NCBI GenBank assembly: GCA_018269075.1
Contig: JAFDVJ010000119.1
Span: 1 to 34,687, forward strand
Reading direction: 5' to 3'
DNA length: 34,687 nucleotides
DNA from: Acidobacteriota bacterium
GTDB lineage: Bacteria; Acidobacteriota; Blastocatellia; Pyrinomonadales; Pyrinomonadaceae
The notes beneath the pieces were generated by a model. That model was not told the DNA's origin, did not search any database, and saw only the letters and a list, made by a program, of their open reading frames with translations. A program made the translations under genes and the position numbers. This document shows, in pieces, positions 8,277 to 15,227 of the stretch; the stretch's first letter is position 1, and every line of letters begins with the position of its first letter.

Positions 8277-8834
8277 ATGGAAGAGATAAAAACCGAAACC
8301 GTTTTCGGAGTCTTGAAATATACCGCCAAACATCCGATCGAGATGTTCTTCTGGCGCTGGAACTGGAAATCCGCTTTTTTCGCCGGGCTGTTTCGCGGCT
8401 CGATGTATTTTTTAACGCATATCACCGAAGGCTGGCGCGCGGCGCTCGGCGCGATGAGCGTCGAATTCATCTTCCGGGTCATCCACGGCGGCATCAGCGG
8501 CTCGCTCGTGCAGTCGCTCCGAAAGGCCTCGCCGGTCTGGATGGCGACGCTTTTCGTGATGGTCCTGATGCCGATCTACAGCCATTCGGTCGAATACGGC
8601 CTGCACACGCTCAACGGCGACCAGAACCGCGGCAAGAGCATTTTGATCTCGATCAGCTTTTCGATCATCTCCGCGCTCTTCAACCTCTTCGCGATGCGGC
8701 GCGGCGTGATGATCACCGGCGCCGACGAAGACAACGAATCGCTCTGGTCGGACCTCAAGAAATTCCCGCGCATCGTCGTCGATTTCGTCGGCTTTCTGCC
8801 CGTCCGTCTCTGGCGGTTCTGGCAGAACAGCTGA
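8277..8834 (+). CDS. Conserved-looking membrane protein of unknown function
   Basis: A 185-residue protein with three to four hydrophobic segments: about 30-55, 62-85, 88-106 and 121-140, the last including SILISISFSIISALFNL. It ends in a basic, Trp-rich tail (PVRLWRFWQNS). No family is recognised. Its codon use, with G or C in most third positions, matches the surrounding genes and supports a real gene. It starts 29 bp after the glycosyltransferase stop and is probably in the same transcript, suggesting a role in handling the same lipid or glycan. The ATG at 8277 has no clear ribosome-binding site, so a slightly later start is possible. Confidence 0.75.
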   Translation: MEEIKTETVFGVLKYTAKHPIEMFFWRWNWKSAFFAGLFRGSMYFLTHITEGWRAALGAMSVEFIFRVIHGGISGSLVQSLRKASPVWMATLFVMVLMPIYSHSVEYGLHTLNGDQNRGKSILISISFSIISALFNLFAMRRGVMITGADEDNESLWSDLKKFPRIVVDFVGFLPVRLWRFWQNS

Positions 8835-8850
8835 GACCGGCGACTTAAAA

Positions 8851-8990
8851 AGTCTTGAGTCTTACAGTCTTGAGTCTTGAGTCCCTGTTTTGAAGATTGA
8901 CTGCTTTCCCCGAACCGGCCGCCGTTATAAAATAGTCTTGTATTTACCGAATCCGAGCGACTTAAGACTCAAGACTTAAGACTCAAGACC
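8851..8990. repeat. Inverted pair of heptanucleotide tracts (AGTCTTG)n
   Basis: AGTCTTG-type heptamers at 8851-8884 follow the membrane protein gene by 16 nt. The inverted tract, in CAAGACT form, lies at 8958-8990 and ends 5 nt before the ATG of the response regulator. The two could pair as a long imperfect stem around a 73-nt loop, which includes a TATAAAAT at 8926-8933. The sequence differs from the GGATTTC repeats but the 7-bp period is the same. Confidence 0.8.
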
Positions 8991-8995
8991 GTTTT

Positions 8996-10345
8996 ATGAA
9001 AAAAATCCTGGTAGTTGACGACGACCGGGCGTCGTGCGAGTTGTTGGGCGAGATTCTTTCCGCGCAGGGCTGGGAAGTCTCGACGGCCGACTCGCCCGAA
9101 AAAGCGCTGCTGCTTTCCGATCGTCAAAAATTCGATCTCGTCATCAGCGACATCAATCTCGAAGCCGATCTGTCGGGCCTCGATCTGCTCCCGCGGCTGC
9201 GCGAAAAATCGCCCGTCATTCTGGTCACCGGCTTCGGCTCGCTCGAAACGGCGATCGAAGCGACCCGCGAGGGCGCGTGGGATTTTATCTCGAAGCCCTT
9301 CAAGGTCGACGAGATCGTCGCGACCGCCAAACGCGCGCTCGAACAGAACCGCGAAAAGGACGAAGAGATCGTCACCGAAAACATCTCGTCCGGCCCGATG
9401 GTCGGCCGCTCGCCGAAGATGATCGAGCTTTACAAGGAGATCGCGCGCGTCGCGCCGACCCGCTCGACCGTCCTGATCCTCGGCGAATCCGGCACCGGCA
9501 AAGAGCTCGTCGCCCGCGCCATCCATCAGAATTCCCCGCGCAAGGACGGGCCGTTTATCGCCGTCAACTGCGGCGCGCTCACCGAATCGCTGCTCGAAGC
9601 CGAGCTTTTCGGCCATATGAAGGGCTCGTTCACCGGCGCGACCGGCGACCGGCGCGGGCTCTGGGAAGAAGCCGACGGCGGAACGCTTTTTCTCGACGAG
9701 ATCGGCGAGACGAGCCTCGCGATGCAGGTCAAGCTGCTCCGCGCGCTGCAGGAAGGCGAGATCCGCCGCGTCGGTTCGACCGTCAGCCGCCGGGTCGACG
9801 CGCGGATCATCGCCGCGACCAACCGCGATCTCGAGGAAGAAGTCCGCAACGGCAGTTTCCGCGAGGATCTGTTTTACCGTCTGAGCGTCGTCACCTTGCG
9901 CGTGCCGCCGCTTCGCGAACGGCCGACCGACATCTCGATCCTCGTCGAAAAATTTCTTCTCAAGGCGCGCCGGAACGTCGGCCGCGAGCATCTCCGCTTT
10001 TCCGACGAAGCGCTCAAAACTCTGCAGATTTACGAATGGAAGGGCAACGTCCGCGAATTGGAAGCGGCGGTCGAATACGCGGCGCTCCGGGCGCGCGGCA
10101 GCGAGATTCTGCCCGAAGACCTGCCGGTCAAGCTGCTCAGCGACGAGTTCAAACAGCAGGCGACGCGCTTTCACCTGTCGCAGCTCTACGGCGATCTGCC
10201 GAAGCTCGACGAGCTCGAAAAACGCTATCTGCTCCACGTGCTGGAAAAAACCGCCGGCAACCGGACGCGGACGGCCGAGATCCTCGGCATCGACCGCCGG
10301 ACGCTCTACCGGATGGCCGAGCGGTTCGGCATCGCGCTCGATTAG
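8996..10345 (+). CDS. Sigma-54-dependent response regulator (NtrC family)
   Basis: A 449-residue transcriptional activator. The receiver domain has the acidic pair DDD near residues 9-11, phospho-acceptor Asp 52, a conserved Thr in ILVTGFG and Lys 100 (SKPF). The AAA+ domain has Walker A GESGTGKE 163-170, Walker B LFLDE with D234 and E235, and arginine-finger region FREDLFYRL. The C-terminal Fis-type helix-turn-helix (about 413-449) includes NRTRTAEILGIDRRTLYR. The sigma-54 contact loop reads GSFTGA (210-215) instead of the usual GAFTGA. The gene has no clear Shine-Dalgarno site and follows directly on a heptanucleotide tract. Its partner kinase could be the one at 1344, though that is not adjacent. 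Its stop overlaps the stop of the convergent gene by a few bases. Confidence 0.95.
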   Translation: MKKILVVDDDRASCELLGEILSAQGWEVSTADSPEKALLLSDRQKFDLVISDINLEADLSGLDLLPRLREKSPVILVTGFGSLETAIEATREGAWDFISKPFKVDEIVATAKRALEQNREKDEEIVTENISSGPMVGRSPKMIELYKEIARVAPTRSTVLILGESGTGKELVARAIHQNSPRKDGPFIAVNCGALTESLLEAELFGHMKGSFTGATGDRRGLWEEADGGTLFLDEIGETSLAMQVKLLRALQEGEIRRVGSTVSRRVDARIIAATNRDLEEEVRNGSFREDLFYRLSVVTLRVPPLRERPTDISILVEKFLLKARRNVGREHLRFSDEALKTLQIYEWKGNVRELEAAVEYAALRARGSEILPEDLPVKLLSDEFKQQATRFHLSQLYGDLPKLDELEKRYLLHVLEKTAGNRTRTAEILGIDRRTLYRMAERFGIALD

Positions 10346-10572
10346 CGGCGGCGCGCGCGGCGCGGCGACGAATAGTCGACCTCGCGCAGCTGATCGTTGT
10401 TGGAATTGAAAACGGGCGCGTGCGTGGTGATCGTTTCGACGGTCGGTTTCGCGGTAAACGCCGTCAGCCCGTATATAAGCAGTCCGAGCAGGCACGCGGC
10501 CAGCACGAGCCACTGGAAATATCTCGAAAGGACTCTCTTTAAATCTTCGTACTGTCGAAAAAAAACTCTCAC
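10342..10572 (-). CDS. Small single-pass membrane protein
   Basis: A 76-residue protein if read from GTG 10572; an in-frame TTG at 10599 would add nine residues but lies inside a terminator stem. A cytoplasmic basic/acidic segment (RQYEDLKRVLSRYFQ) is followed by one clear membrane helix (about 19-39), then a short outer segment ending in an arginine-rich tail. The orientation and size recall small division or envelope proteins such as FtsL-type bitopic proteins, but no motif proves it. Its stop codon overlaps that of the response regulator by 3-4 bp, tail to tail. The function is unknown. Confidence 0.6.
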   Translation of the reverse strand: MRVFFRQYEDLKRVLSRYFQWLVLAACLLGLLIYGLTAFTAKPTVETITTHAPVFNSNNDQLREVDYSSPRRARRR

Positions 10573-10583
10573 GATGCTTTCTG

Positions 10584-10628
10584 AAAAAAACGGGCGCAAC
10601 TTCTGGCTTGAAAGTTACGCCCTGTTTT
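10584..10628. terminator. Bidirectional rho-independent terminator
   Basis: GGGCGCAACTT (10592-10602) pairs with AAGTTACGCCC (10612-10622) with one mismatch and a 9-nt loop. A run of seven A's precedes it and TGTTTTT follows, so it can work on either strand. On the minus strand it lies about 70 nt after the stop of the small basic protein gene. On the plus strand it is the first terminator after the response regulator, so that transcript would run antisense through the small membrane protein gene. Confidence 0.75.
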
Positions 10629-10690
10629 TGCTTTGAGAAGAGAAACGATTTTTTTCTTAATGACTTCTATGGACTATAGGCTTTTCCTCC

Positions 10691-10912
10691 TTATTTATTT
10701 TTTTTCGACGTGATAATCGTTTTTTTCGTCATCGCTTTACGCTTGTGATGATGACGACGATGCTTGTGCTTCTTCCCAGACAGTTTTTTGCCGGCCTTAG
10801 CCTTCAAAACCGCCGTTTTCCCGGACGCCACGCCCGGAACCGACGCCAGCGCCGAGCCGGCAATCACCAAACTTAAAATCAACGCAGTAAAAATTCCGAG
10901 TTTGTTTTTCAT
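10691..10912 (-). CDS. Small secreted lysine/histidine-rich protein
   Basis: A 73-residue protein with a signal peptide (MKNKLGIFTALILSLVIAG, with likely cleavage after ALA near residue 23). The mature part is about 50 residues and extremely basic, including GKKHKHRRHHHKRK. Such a sequence could bind nucleic acid, anionic polymer or metal, but no family is recognised. The start is well supported: AAGGAG lies at 10918-10923, six nt before the ATG. A terminator follows at 10584-10628, so it is probably a single-gene transcript. Compositional bias alone can mislead, so the function is left open. Confidence 0.75.
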   Translation of the reverse strand: MKNKLGIFTALILSLVIAGSALASVPGVASGKTAVLKAKAGKKLSGKKHKHRRHHHKRKAMTKKTIITSKKNK

Positions 10913-11299
10913 TCTGTCTCCTTAAATTAATTTCAAAAACTGCGTGGGCGAAAGAACCCTTTATGCCTCGTTTTTATGCCTTCCGATATTTCTTAAACGA
11001 TTCTTTCGCTCACGTTTCTTCTCAATTACAAGCCGCGTGCCAAATCGCCGCGACGGCCAATCTCCTGTTATTGCACCACTTACGAAACGCAGCGCGAAGC
11101 GGCCGGCCGGTTTCGCGCGTAGCGCTTTGGCAGGCGCGCGCAAAATCGCCACAAACGCTTTCGTTCAAAACGCGGCGGTCGGCGGCCGTCATTTTCGGCG
11201 GCCGGAATATCTCGCCTGAGTTCTTGACATAACCTTTAATAAAACGCAAACTTACAGTAAAGTTTATTGTAAATACCAACGCTCCTTGATCGGTAACCG
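10913..11299. other. Intergenic region upstream of the RsbW-like gene
   Basis: This gap of 387 bases holds the ribosome-binding site of the minus-strand gene at its left edge and a GC-rich middle without a convincing gene. Near the right end is a perfect -35-like TTGACA at 11224-11229, with an AT-rich stretch after it but no good -10 at standard spacing. An imperfect palindrome ACAGTAAAGTTTATTGT occupies 11254-11270 and could be an operator for the RsbW-like gene. Confidence 0.45.
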
Positions 11300-11704
11300 G
11301 TGGACGAAAAAGAAACGACATTTTCCATCTCAAGCAAAATCGAAGCGATCGACGAAGCGGTGCAGAAAGCGACCGCTTTCGCGACGAGCGCCGGTTTCGG
11401 CGACGATGCGCTGTTCGGCATCGATATGGCCGTCCGCGAAGCGCTCGCCAACGCCGTCAAACACGGCAACAAGCTCGATGAAGCGAAATCGGTCGAGATC
11501 GGTCTGATCGACACCGGCAGCGGAATGGAAATCGTCATCCGCGATCACGGCGAGGGCTTCGACGTTTCGCTGGTTCCCGACCCGACGAATCCCGAAAACC
11601 TGCTCAAGGCGTCGGGCCGCGGCATCCTGTTTATGCATAATTTCGTCGACAAGGTCGAATGGGCGGAAGGCGGAACGGTCGTAAAAATGACAAAAAACCG
11701 TTAA
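11300..11704 (+). CDS. RsbW-like anti-sigma factor serine kinase
   Basis: A 134-residue GHKL-type ATPase of the RsbW/SpoIIAB family, in which the kinase binds either a sigma factor or a STAS antagonist and inactivates the antagonist by serine phosphorylation. Visible signatures are the N-box REALANAVKHGN (about 46-57), the G1 element RDHGEGFD (about 79-86) and the G2 element SGRGILFM (about 107-114). Translation starts at GTG 11300. The STAS gene lies 87 bp downstream with its own strong ribosome-binding site. The usual third parts, a PP2C phosphatase and a sigma factor, are not in the window, so the target is unknown. It may not be a sigma factor at all, since many such pairs regulate other proteins. 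Confidence 0.9.
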   Translation: MDEKETTFSISSKIEAIDEAVQKATAFATSAGFGDDALFGIDMAVREALANAVKHGNKLDEAKSVEIGLIDTGSGMEIVIRDHGEGFDVSLVPDPTNPENLLKASGRGILFMHNFVDKVEWAEGGTVVKMTKNR

Positions 11705-11791
11705 GCGCTTTGTTTTACTTGGACTTTTTTGGTAAATTTCATCTAAAATTTGCAATCGATTATTTAATTTTTTTATTACGAGGAGACAAAA

Positions 11792-12139
11792 ATGGCTGAA
11801 CTTAACATTGCGGAACGCCAGGCTGGCGACATTACAATTCTTGATATGGACGGAAAGGTGACGATCGGCGAAGGCAGCGTCGCGCTTCGCAACACGATCC
11901 GCCGCCTGCTCGGCGAGGGCAAAAAGAAAATTCTCTTGAACCTGGGCGGCGTCGGATACATCGATTCGAGCGGCATCGGCGAACTGGTTTCGAGCTTCAC
12001 GGCCGTCAACAAGGAAGGCGGCAGCCTGAAATTATTGAACCTGACGCAGAAGATCCAGGACCTGCTGGCGATCACCAAGCTGCTGACCGTTTTCGACGTC
12101 TTCGAAAACGAAGGCGACGCGCTGAGCAGCTTCAACTAA
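11792..12139 (+). CDS. RsbV-like STAS-domain anti-sigma factor antagonist
   Basis: A 115-residue single STAS domain. The loop GYIDSSGIGEL contains the expected phosphorylation site, most likely Ser 60 (the second Ser after Asp 58). When unphosphorylated, this family binds the RsbW-like kinase and releases its client. The gene follows the kinase in the same direction. It is preceded by a strong Shine-Dalgarno GAGGAG (6 nt before the ATG) and by a possible promoter with TTGGAC at 11719 and TAAAAT at 11744 (19-nt spacer). The antagonist may therefore also be made separately and in excess. A very strong terminator follows 27 nt after the stop. Confidence 0.93.
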   Translation: MAELNIAERQAGDITILDMDGKVTIGEGSVALRNTIRRLLGEGKKKILLNLGGVGYIDSSGIGELVSSFTAVNKEGGSLKLLNLTQKIQDLLAITKLLTVFDVFENEGDALSSFN

Positions 12140-12165
12140 ACCGAAAATTTCAAATTCAATGAGAC

Positions 12166-12208
12166 AAGGATAAAGGAAAACTCGCGGGCTTTCCTTTATC
12201 CTTTTTTT
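12166..12208 (+). terminator. Rho-independent terminator of the RsbW/RsbV unit
   Basis: A perfect 14-bp stem joins 12166-12179 to 12190-12203 around a 10-nt loop, and is followed by a T-run to 12208. It begins 26 nt after the STAS gene stop. Confidence 0.93.
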
Positions 12209-12344
12209 CCAAAGGCATCTTTGACAACCGTCAAAGCATCTTTAAACGTTGAGCAAAGGCGCGAAATCCCCAAAGAAAACCGTAACTTATTCCCTTAAAT
12301 TCTTTGCCGATTCTGCGTGCTTTGCTCGTTTCCGTGGATTTACA

Positions 12345-14153
12345 ATGAAAAGAGTTTTATTTCCGGCGCTGATCCTCGTTTTCGCGATCGGCGTTTTCGC
12401 GCAAGACACTTCCCGGCCCTTCGACCTGTCGCAGTACGGCGTCAGGATCGAGCCCGACCGCCGTCTGATCGTCGTTCTCGCCTCGCTCGAAGCGGCCGGC
12501 CTCGAAACGCCGCTGACCGACAAGGGCGGCGAATTCCGGCAGAAGCTGAAGACCGACCTGACGACGTTCAACCCCGATCTCCGCCAGAAAATGAAGTTCT
12601 TCATCGATCAGTATAAAAAGCGCCACGCGCAGGCGACGCCGGCCGAGCTCGTCGCGCCGTTCGTCTCGATGGCCTACACGCTCGGGCCGGTGCCGGATCT
12701 CGTCGAGCCGACGCGCGCGACCGACCTGCCGGGCGATCTGCTCGAAGTGCTCGATTTCTCGCCCTACATCCGCCAGTTTTACCGGAGCATCATCAAGGTC
12801 GGCGACGGCGGCGCCGAAAAGACGACGACCGTCGGCGCGCGAATCGAGGAATATTACAAGGATTATCAGGCGGCCGGCGACGCCCTGCGGCCCTCGACTA
12901 TCAGAATGGTCCGCGGGCTGCTCGATTATCTCCACACGCAGCCGCAGACGACCTTCGTCGAACAGGTCAAGGTCGAAGTCAAAAAAGGAAAATCGACGCT
13001 CTCGAAGATCGAAACGCGCGAGCGCGAGCGCCGCTTTTACATCGTCCCGGATCTGCTCGCGCAAAGCGGAACGATCAATTTCCGCAACATCGGCGACGAT
13101 TACTACGCGATCGTCCCGCCGGGCATCGATCTCGACGAATCGGAAGTCCGCCGCGCGTTTCTGCAGTTCGTGCTCGACCCGATCATCCTCAAAAACTCGA
13201 AGGACGTGCTGACGTTCAGGGAAGGCATCAAGGCGCTGCTCGACGAGCGCCGCAAGACCAACCCGGACGTCTCGCCCGATCCGTTTCTCGCCGTCTCGCG
13301 CTCGCTCGTTTCGGCGGCTGACGCGCGCGCGGTCTATTTCCAGAAATTTCAGGAAGCGACGGCCGAGGCGCGCCGCAACGCCGGCCGCAAGCCGCTCAGC
13401 GAAACGACCGACGCCGAGGGCCGCAAGGTCGTCCGGCTGACGAACGATCTTTACCTGATCGACGGCCGGTTCGCGATGCCCGAAGCCGAGGACGAGATGA
13501 CGCTCAAGCTCGCCGAAGCCTACGAGAAGGGCGCGGTCCTGTCGTTTTATTTCGCCCGCCAGCTGAAGGGGCTCGAAGAATCGCAGTTCGACATCGCGAG
13601 CTCGCTGCGCGATATGATCCTCTCGATGGACACGACGAAGGAGGCGAACCGGCTGGCCGAGACCGCCGACGCCCGCAAGCGCGCGCTCGCCGCGCGCGAG
13701 GAACAGCGCAAGGCGGCGCTCGCGATCATCGAAAACCCGCTGACGAAAAAGCTCGGCGAGGTCGAGCCGCTCATCCAGTCGCAGAAATACGCCGAGGCCG
13801 AAACCGAGCTCAAGACGCTGCTCGAAGCCAACCCGGCGGAGCCGCGCGTCTACTATGCGCTCGGCCGCGTCAAAAGCCTCGCGGCGGCGGCGATCACCGA
13901 TCAGGATAAACGCAATCAGCTGCTGGCCGAAGCCAAGGATTATTACACGAATGTGCTGACCAAAGCGACCGATAAGACCGACCCGGCGCTGATCTCGCTG
14001 ACCTACGTCGCGCTCGCCCGGCTTTACGAGTATTACGATCAGAACCAGTACGCGATCAAGATCTACGAAAAAGTGATCTCGATGGGCGATATGAAGGGCG
14101 GCGGCTATCAGGAAGCCGTCGTCGCGCGCGCGCGGCTGATGAAACAACCGTAG
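12345..14153 (+). CDS. Secreted protein with C-terminal TPR-like region
   Basis: A 602-residue protein. The ATG at 12345 gives a clean signal peptide (MKRVLFPALILVFAIGVFA, cleaved before QDTS); the open frame reaches further upstream but without a signal peptide there. The large N-terminal region (about 25-440) is rich in charged helices and matches no family that I recognise. Residues about 450-600 look like tetratricopeptide helices, for example KYAEAETELKTLLEANPAEPRV and a following repeat near YEYYDQNQYAIKIYEKVI, with a coiled-coil-like Ala/Glu/Arg stretch before them. It probably acts in the periplasm as a scaffold. A (GGATTTC)4 tract starts at the base after its stop. It may be cotranscribed with the secreted protein gene 106 bp downstream. 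Confidence 0.82.
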   Translation: MKRVLFPALILVFAIGVFAQDTSRPFDLSQYGVRIEPDRRLIVVLASLEAAGLETPLTDKGGEFRQKLKTDLTTFNPDLRQKMKFFIDQYKKRHAQATPAELVAPFVSMAYTLGPVPDLVEPTRATDLPGDLLEVLDFSPYIRQFYRSIIKVGDGGAEKTTTVGARIEEYYKDYQAAGDALRPSTIRMVRGLLDYLHTQPQTTFVEQVKVEVKKGKSTLSKIETRERERRFYIVPDLLAQSGTINFRNIGDDYYAIVPPGIDLDESEVRRAFLQFVLDPIILKNSKDVLTFREGIKALLDERRKTNPDVSPDPFLAVSRSLVSAADARAVYFQKFQEATAEARRNAGRKPLSETTDAEGRKVVRLTNDLYLIDGRFAMPEAEDEMTLKLAEAYEKGAVLSFYFARQLKGLEESQFDIASSLRDMILSMDTTKEANRLAETADARKRALAAREEQRKAALAIIENPLTKKLGEVEPLIQSQKYAEAETELKTLLEANPAEPRVYYALGRVKSLAAAAITDQDKRNQLLAEAKDYYTNVLTKATDKTDPALISLTYVALARLYEYYDQNQYAIKIYEKVISMGDMKGGGYQEAVVARARLMKQP

Positions 14154-14186
14154 GGATTTCGGATTTCGGATTTCGGATTTCGGATT
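14154..14186 (+). repeat. Heptanucleotide tract (GGATTTC)3-4 after the TPR-like gene
   Basis: Tandem GGATTTC units begin at the first base after the TAG stop (14151-14153) and end in a degenerate GGATTGG unit. The orientation is the same as transcription. Confidence 0.9.
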
Positions 14187-14259
14187 GGTTCGGAAGGGCG
14201 GATTCAGGCCGGGCGAGACGGGAAATGTCTTGAAAATCAATCCGAATATATTTGAAGCA

Positions 14260-14940
14260 ATGAAGAAAGTCGTTTTTTTGACTGTTTTACTCACTTTGGC
14301 GATCGGCGTTTGCGGGCAGAAGCCGAAGGCGCCGGTGCGGCCGGCGGTGAAAACTGTGCCGGTTCAGCAGACCGTCTGGACGGAAGTTCCCGACGCCGAA
14401 TGGGGCGCGCTGGCGAAGGCGCTCGCCGACGAGGACTGGAACAAGGCGGCCGCGCTCGCCGCCCGCGATCTCGAACGGCTGCCCGCCGACAACGACCGCA
14501 AACAGCTCGCCCAGCTCCGCTATATGTATCTCTACGCGCAGACCGGCCGGATTCTCGACGCCAACGCGCGCGCCGACGCGACCGCCGCCGAGACGGCGTG
14601 GAACGAGCTCGACGTGATGATGGCAAATTTTATCGGCAAGGAATTTGTGCTGCCCCCGCGCCGTTTCGTCGAGGACTGCGACAAAAAGCTGAACGTCATC
14701 TGCCGCGTCAGGGACACGCCGAACGCCTTCCGCACGACCGCCACCAACATCGAGGGCAACGCGATCCATTCGTTCGACTACGTCGTCTTCGAAACGCCGG
14801 TCGACATCAAGGAATTCGACGAAAAACCGACCTTCATCGGCGGAATCCTCCGCAAAGCCGACTACAACGAAGACAAAACCAAACCGTGGGTCCTGCGCCT
14901 CTACTTCAACAAAGGCTTCGTCCGCGTCGTCGTCAAATAA
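14260..14940 (+). CDS. Secreted protein of unknown function
   Basis: A 226-residue protein starting at ATG 14260, which gives a signal peptide (MKKVVFLTVLLTLAIGVCG). A proline-rich stretch is followed by an alpha-helical segment (about 45-115, DAEWGALAKALADEDWNKAA and following) that resembles a TPR-like pair. A C-terminal part rich in beta structure includes a two-Cys section (DCDKKLNVICRV) and ends FNKGFVRVVVK. No family is recognised. It sits 106 bp after another secreted helical protein in the same direction, so they may share a transcript. A heptanucleotide tract starts 3 nt after its stop. Codon use is typical of the window. Confidence 0.78.
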   Translation: MKKVVFLTVLLTLAIGVCGQKPKAPVRPAVKTVPVQQTVWTEVPDAEWGALAKALADEDWNKAAALAARDLERLPADNDRKQLAQLRYMYLYAQTGRILDANARADATAAETAWNELDVMMANFIGKEFVLPPRRFVEDCDKKLNVICRVRDTPNAFRTTATNIEGNAIHSFDYVVFETPVDIKEFDEKPTFIGGILRKADYNEDKTKPWVLRLYFNKGFVRVVVK

Positions 14941-14943
14941 AAC

Positions 14944-14983
14944 GATTTCGGATTTCGGATTTCGGATTTCGGATTTCGGATTT
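14944..14983 (+). repeat. Heptanucleotide tract (GATTTCG)n after the secreted protein gene
   Basis: Five to six units start 3 nt after the TAA stop at 14938-14940, in the same orientation as transcription. This is the longest copy in the window. Confidence 0.92.
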
Positions 14984-15090
14984 TGAGAGGCGGACGGATT
15001 CGCCGGCCGGTGAAGGATAATCCGGCCGCCGCCTTCGATTTTCGATCCGCTGAGAGGGATTTTCTTCGAACAGTAATAAATTCGCACCAC

Positions 15091-15174
15091 GATGTAAAAG
15101 CTTTGCACCGCGATGTAAAGGCTTTGCATCGCGGTGCAGGCCTTTTACATAGCGGTGCAAAGCTTTTCCGATCC
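15091..15174. repeat. Four-unit 21-bp repeat with internal inversions
   Basis: Units start at 15091, 15112, 15133 and 15154. Units 1 and 2 begin GATGTAAA and end in TTGCACCGC or TTGCATCGC; units 3 and 4 begin GGTGCA. Unit 3 is close to the reverse complement of unit 2, so the array can fold on itself. Because 21 is a multiple of 3, it reads as seven-residue repeats (LHRDVKA-like) on both strands. I treat it as non-coding. Confidence 0.8.
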
Positions 15175-15192
15175 GCCGCAATTCAAGCCCTC

Positions 15193-15224
15193 AATCCGAA
15201 ATCCGAAATCCGAAATCCGAAATC
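15193..15224 (-). repeat. Heptanucleotide tract after the O-antigen ligase gene
   Basis: On the minus strand, (GATTTCG)n starts 3 nt after the TGA stop at 15228-15230. Its orientation relative to transcription is the same as in the plus-strand copies. Confidence 0.92.
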
Positions 15225-15227
15225 GAT

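Noticed and set aside
1344..10345. Histidine kinase and sigma-54 regulator as a cognate two-component pair
   Set aside because: They are 6 kb apart with unrelated genes between; possible but not supported by position.
10944..11333. Several open frames on both strands before the RsbW-like gene
   Set aside because: Mutually overlapping, atypical composition, no ribosome-binding sites, no recognisable motif.
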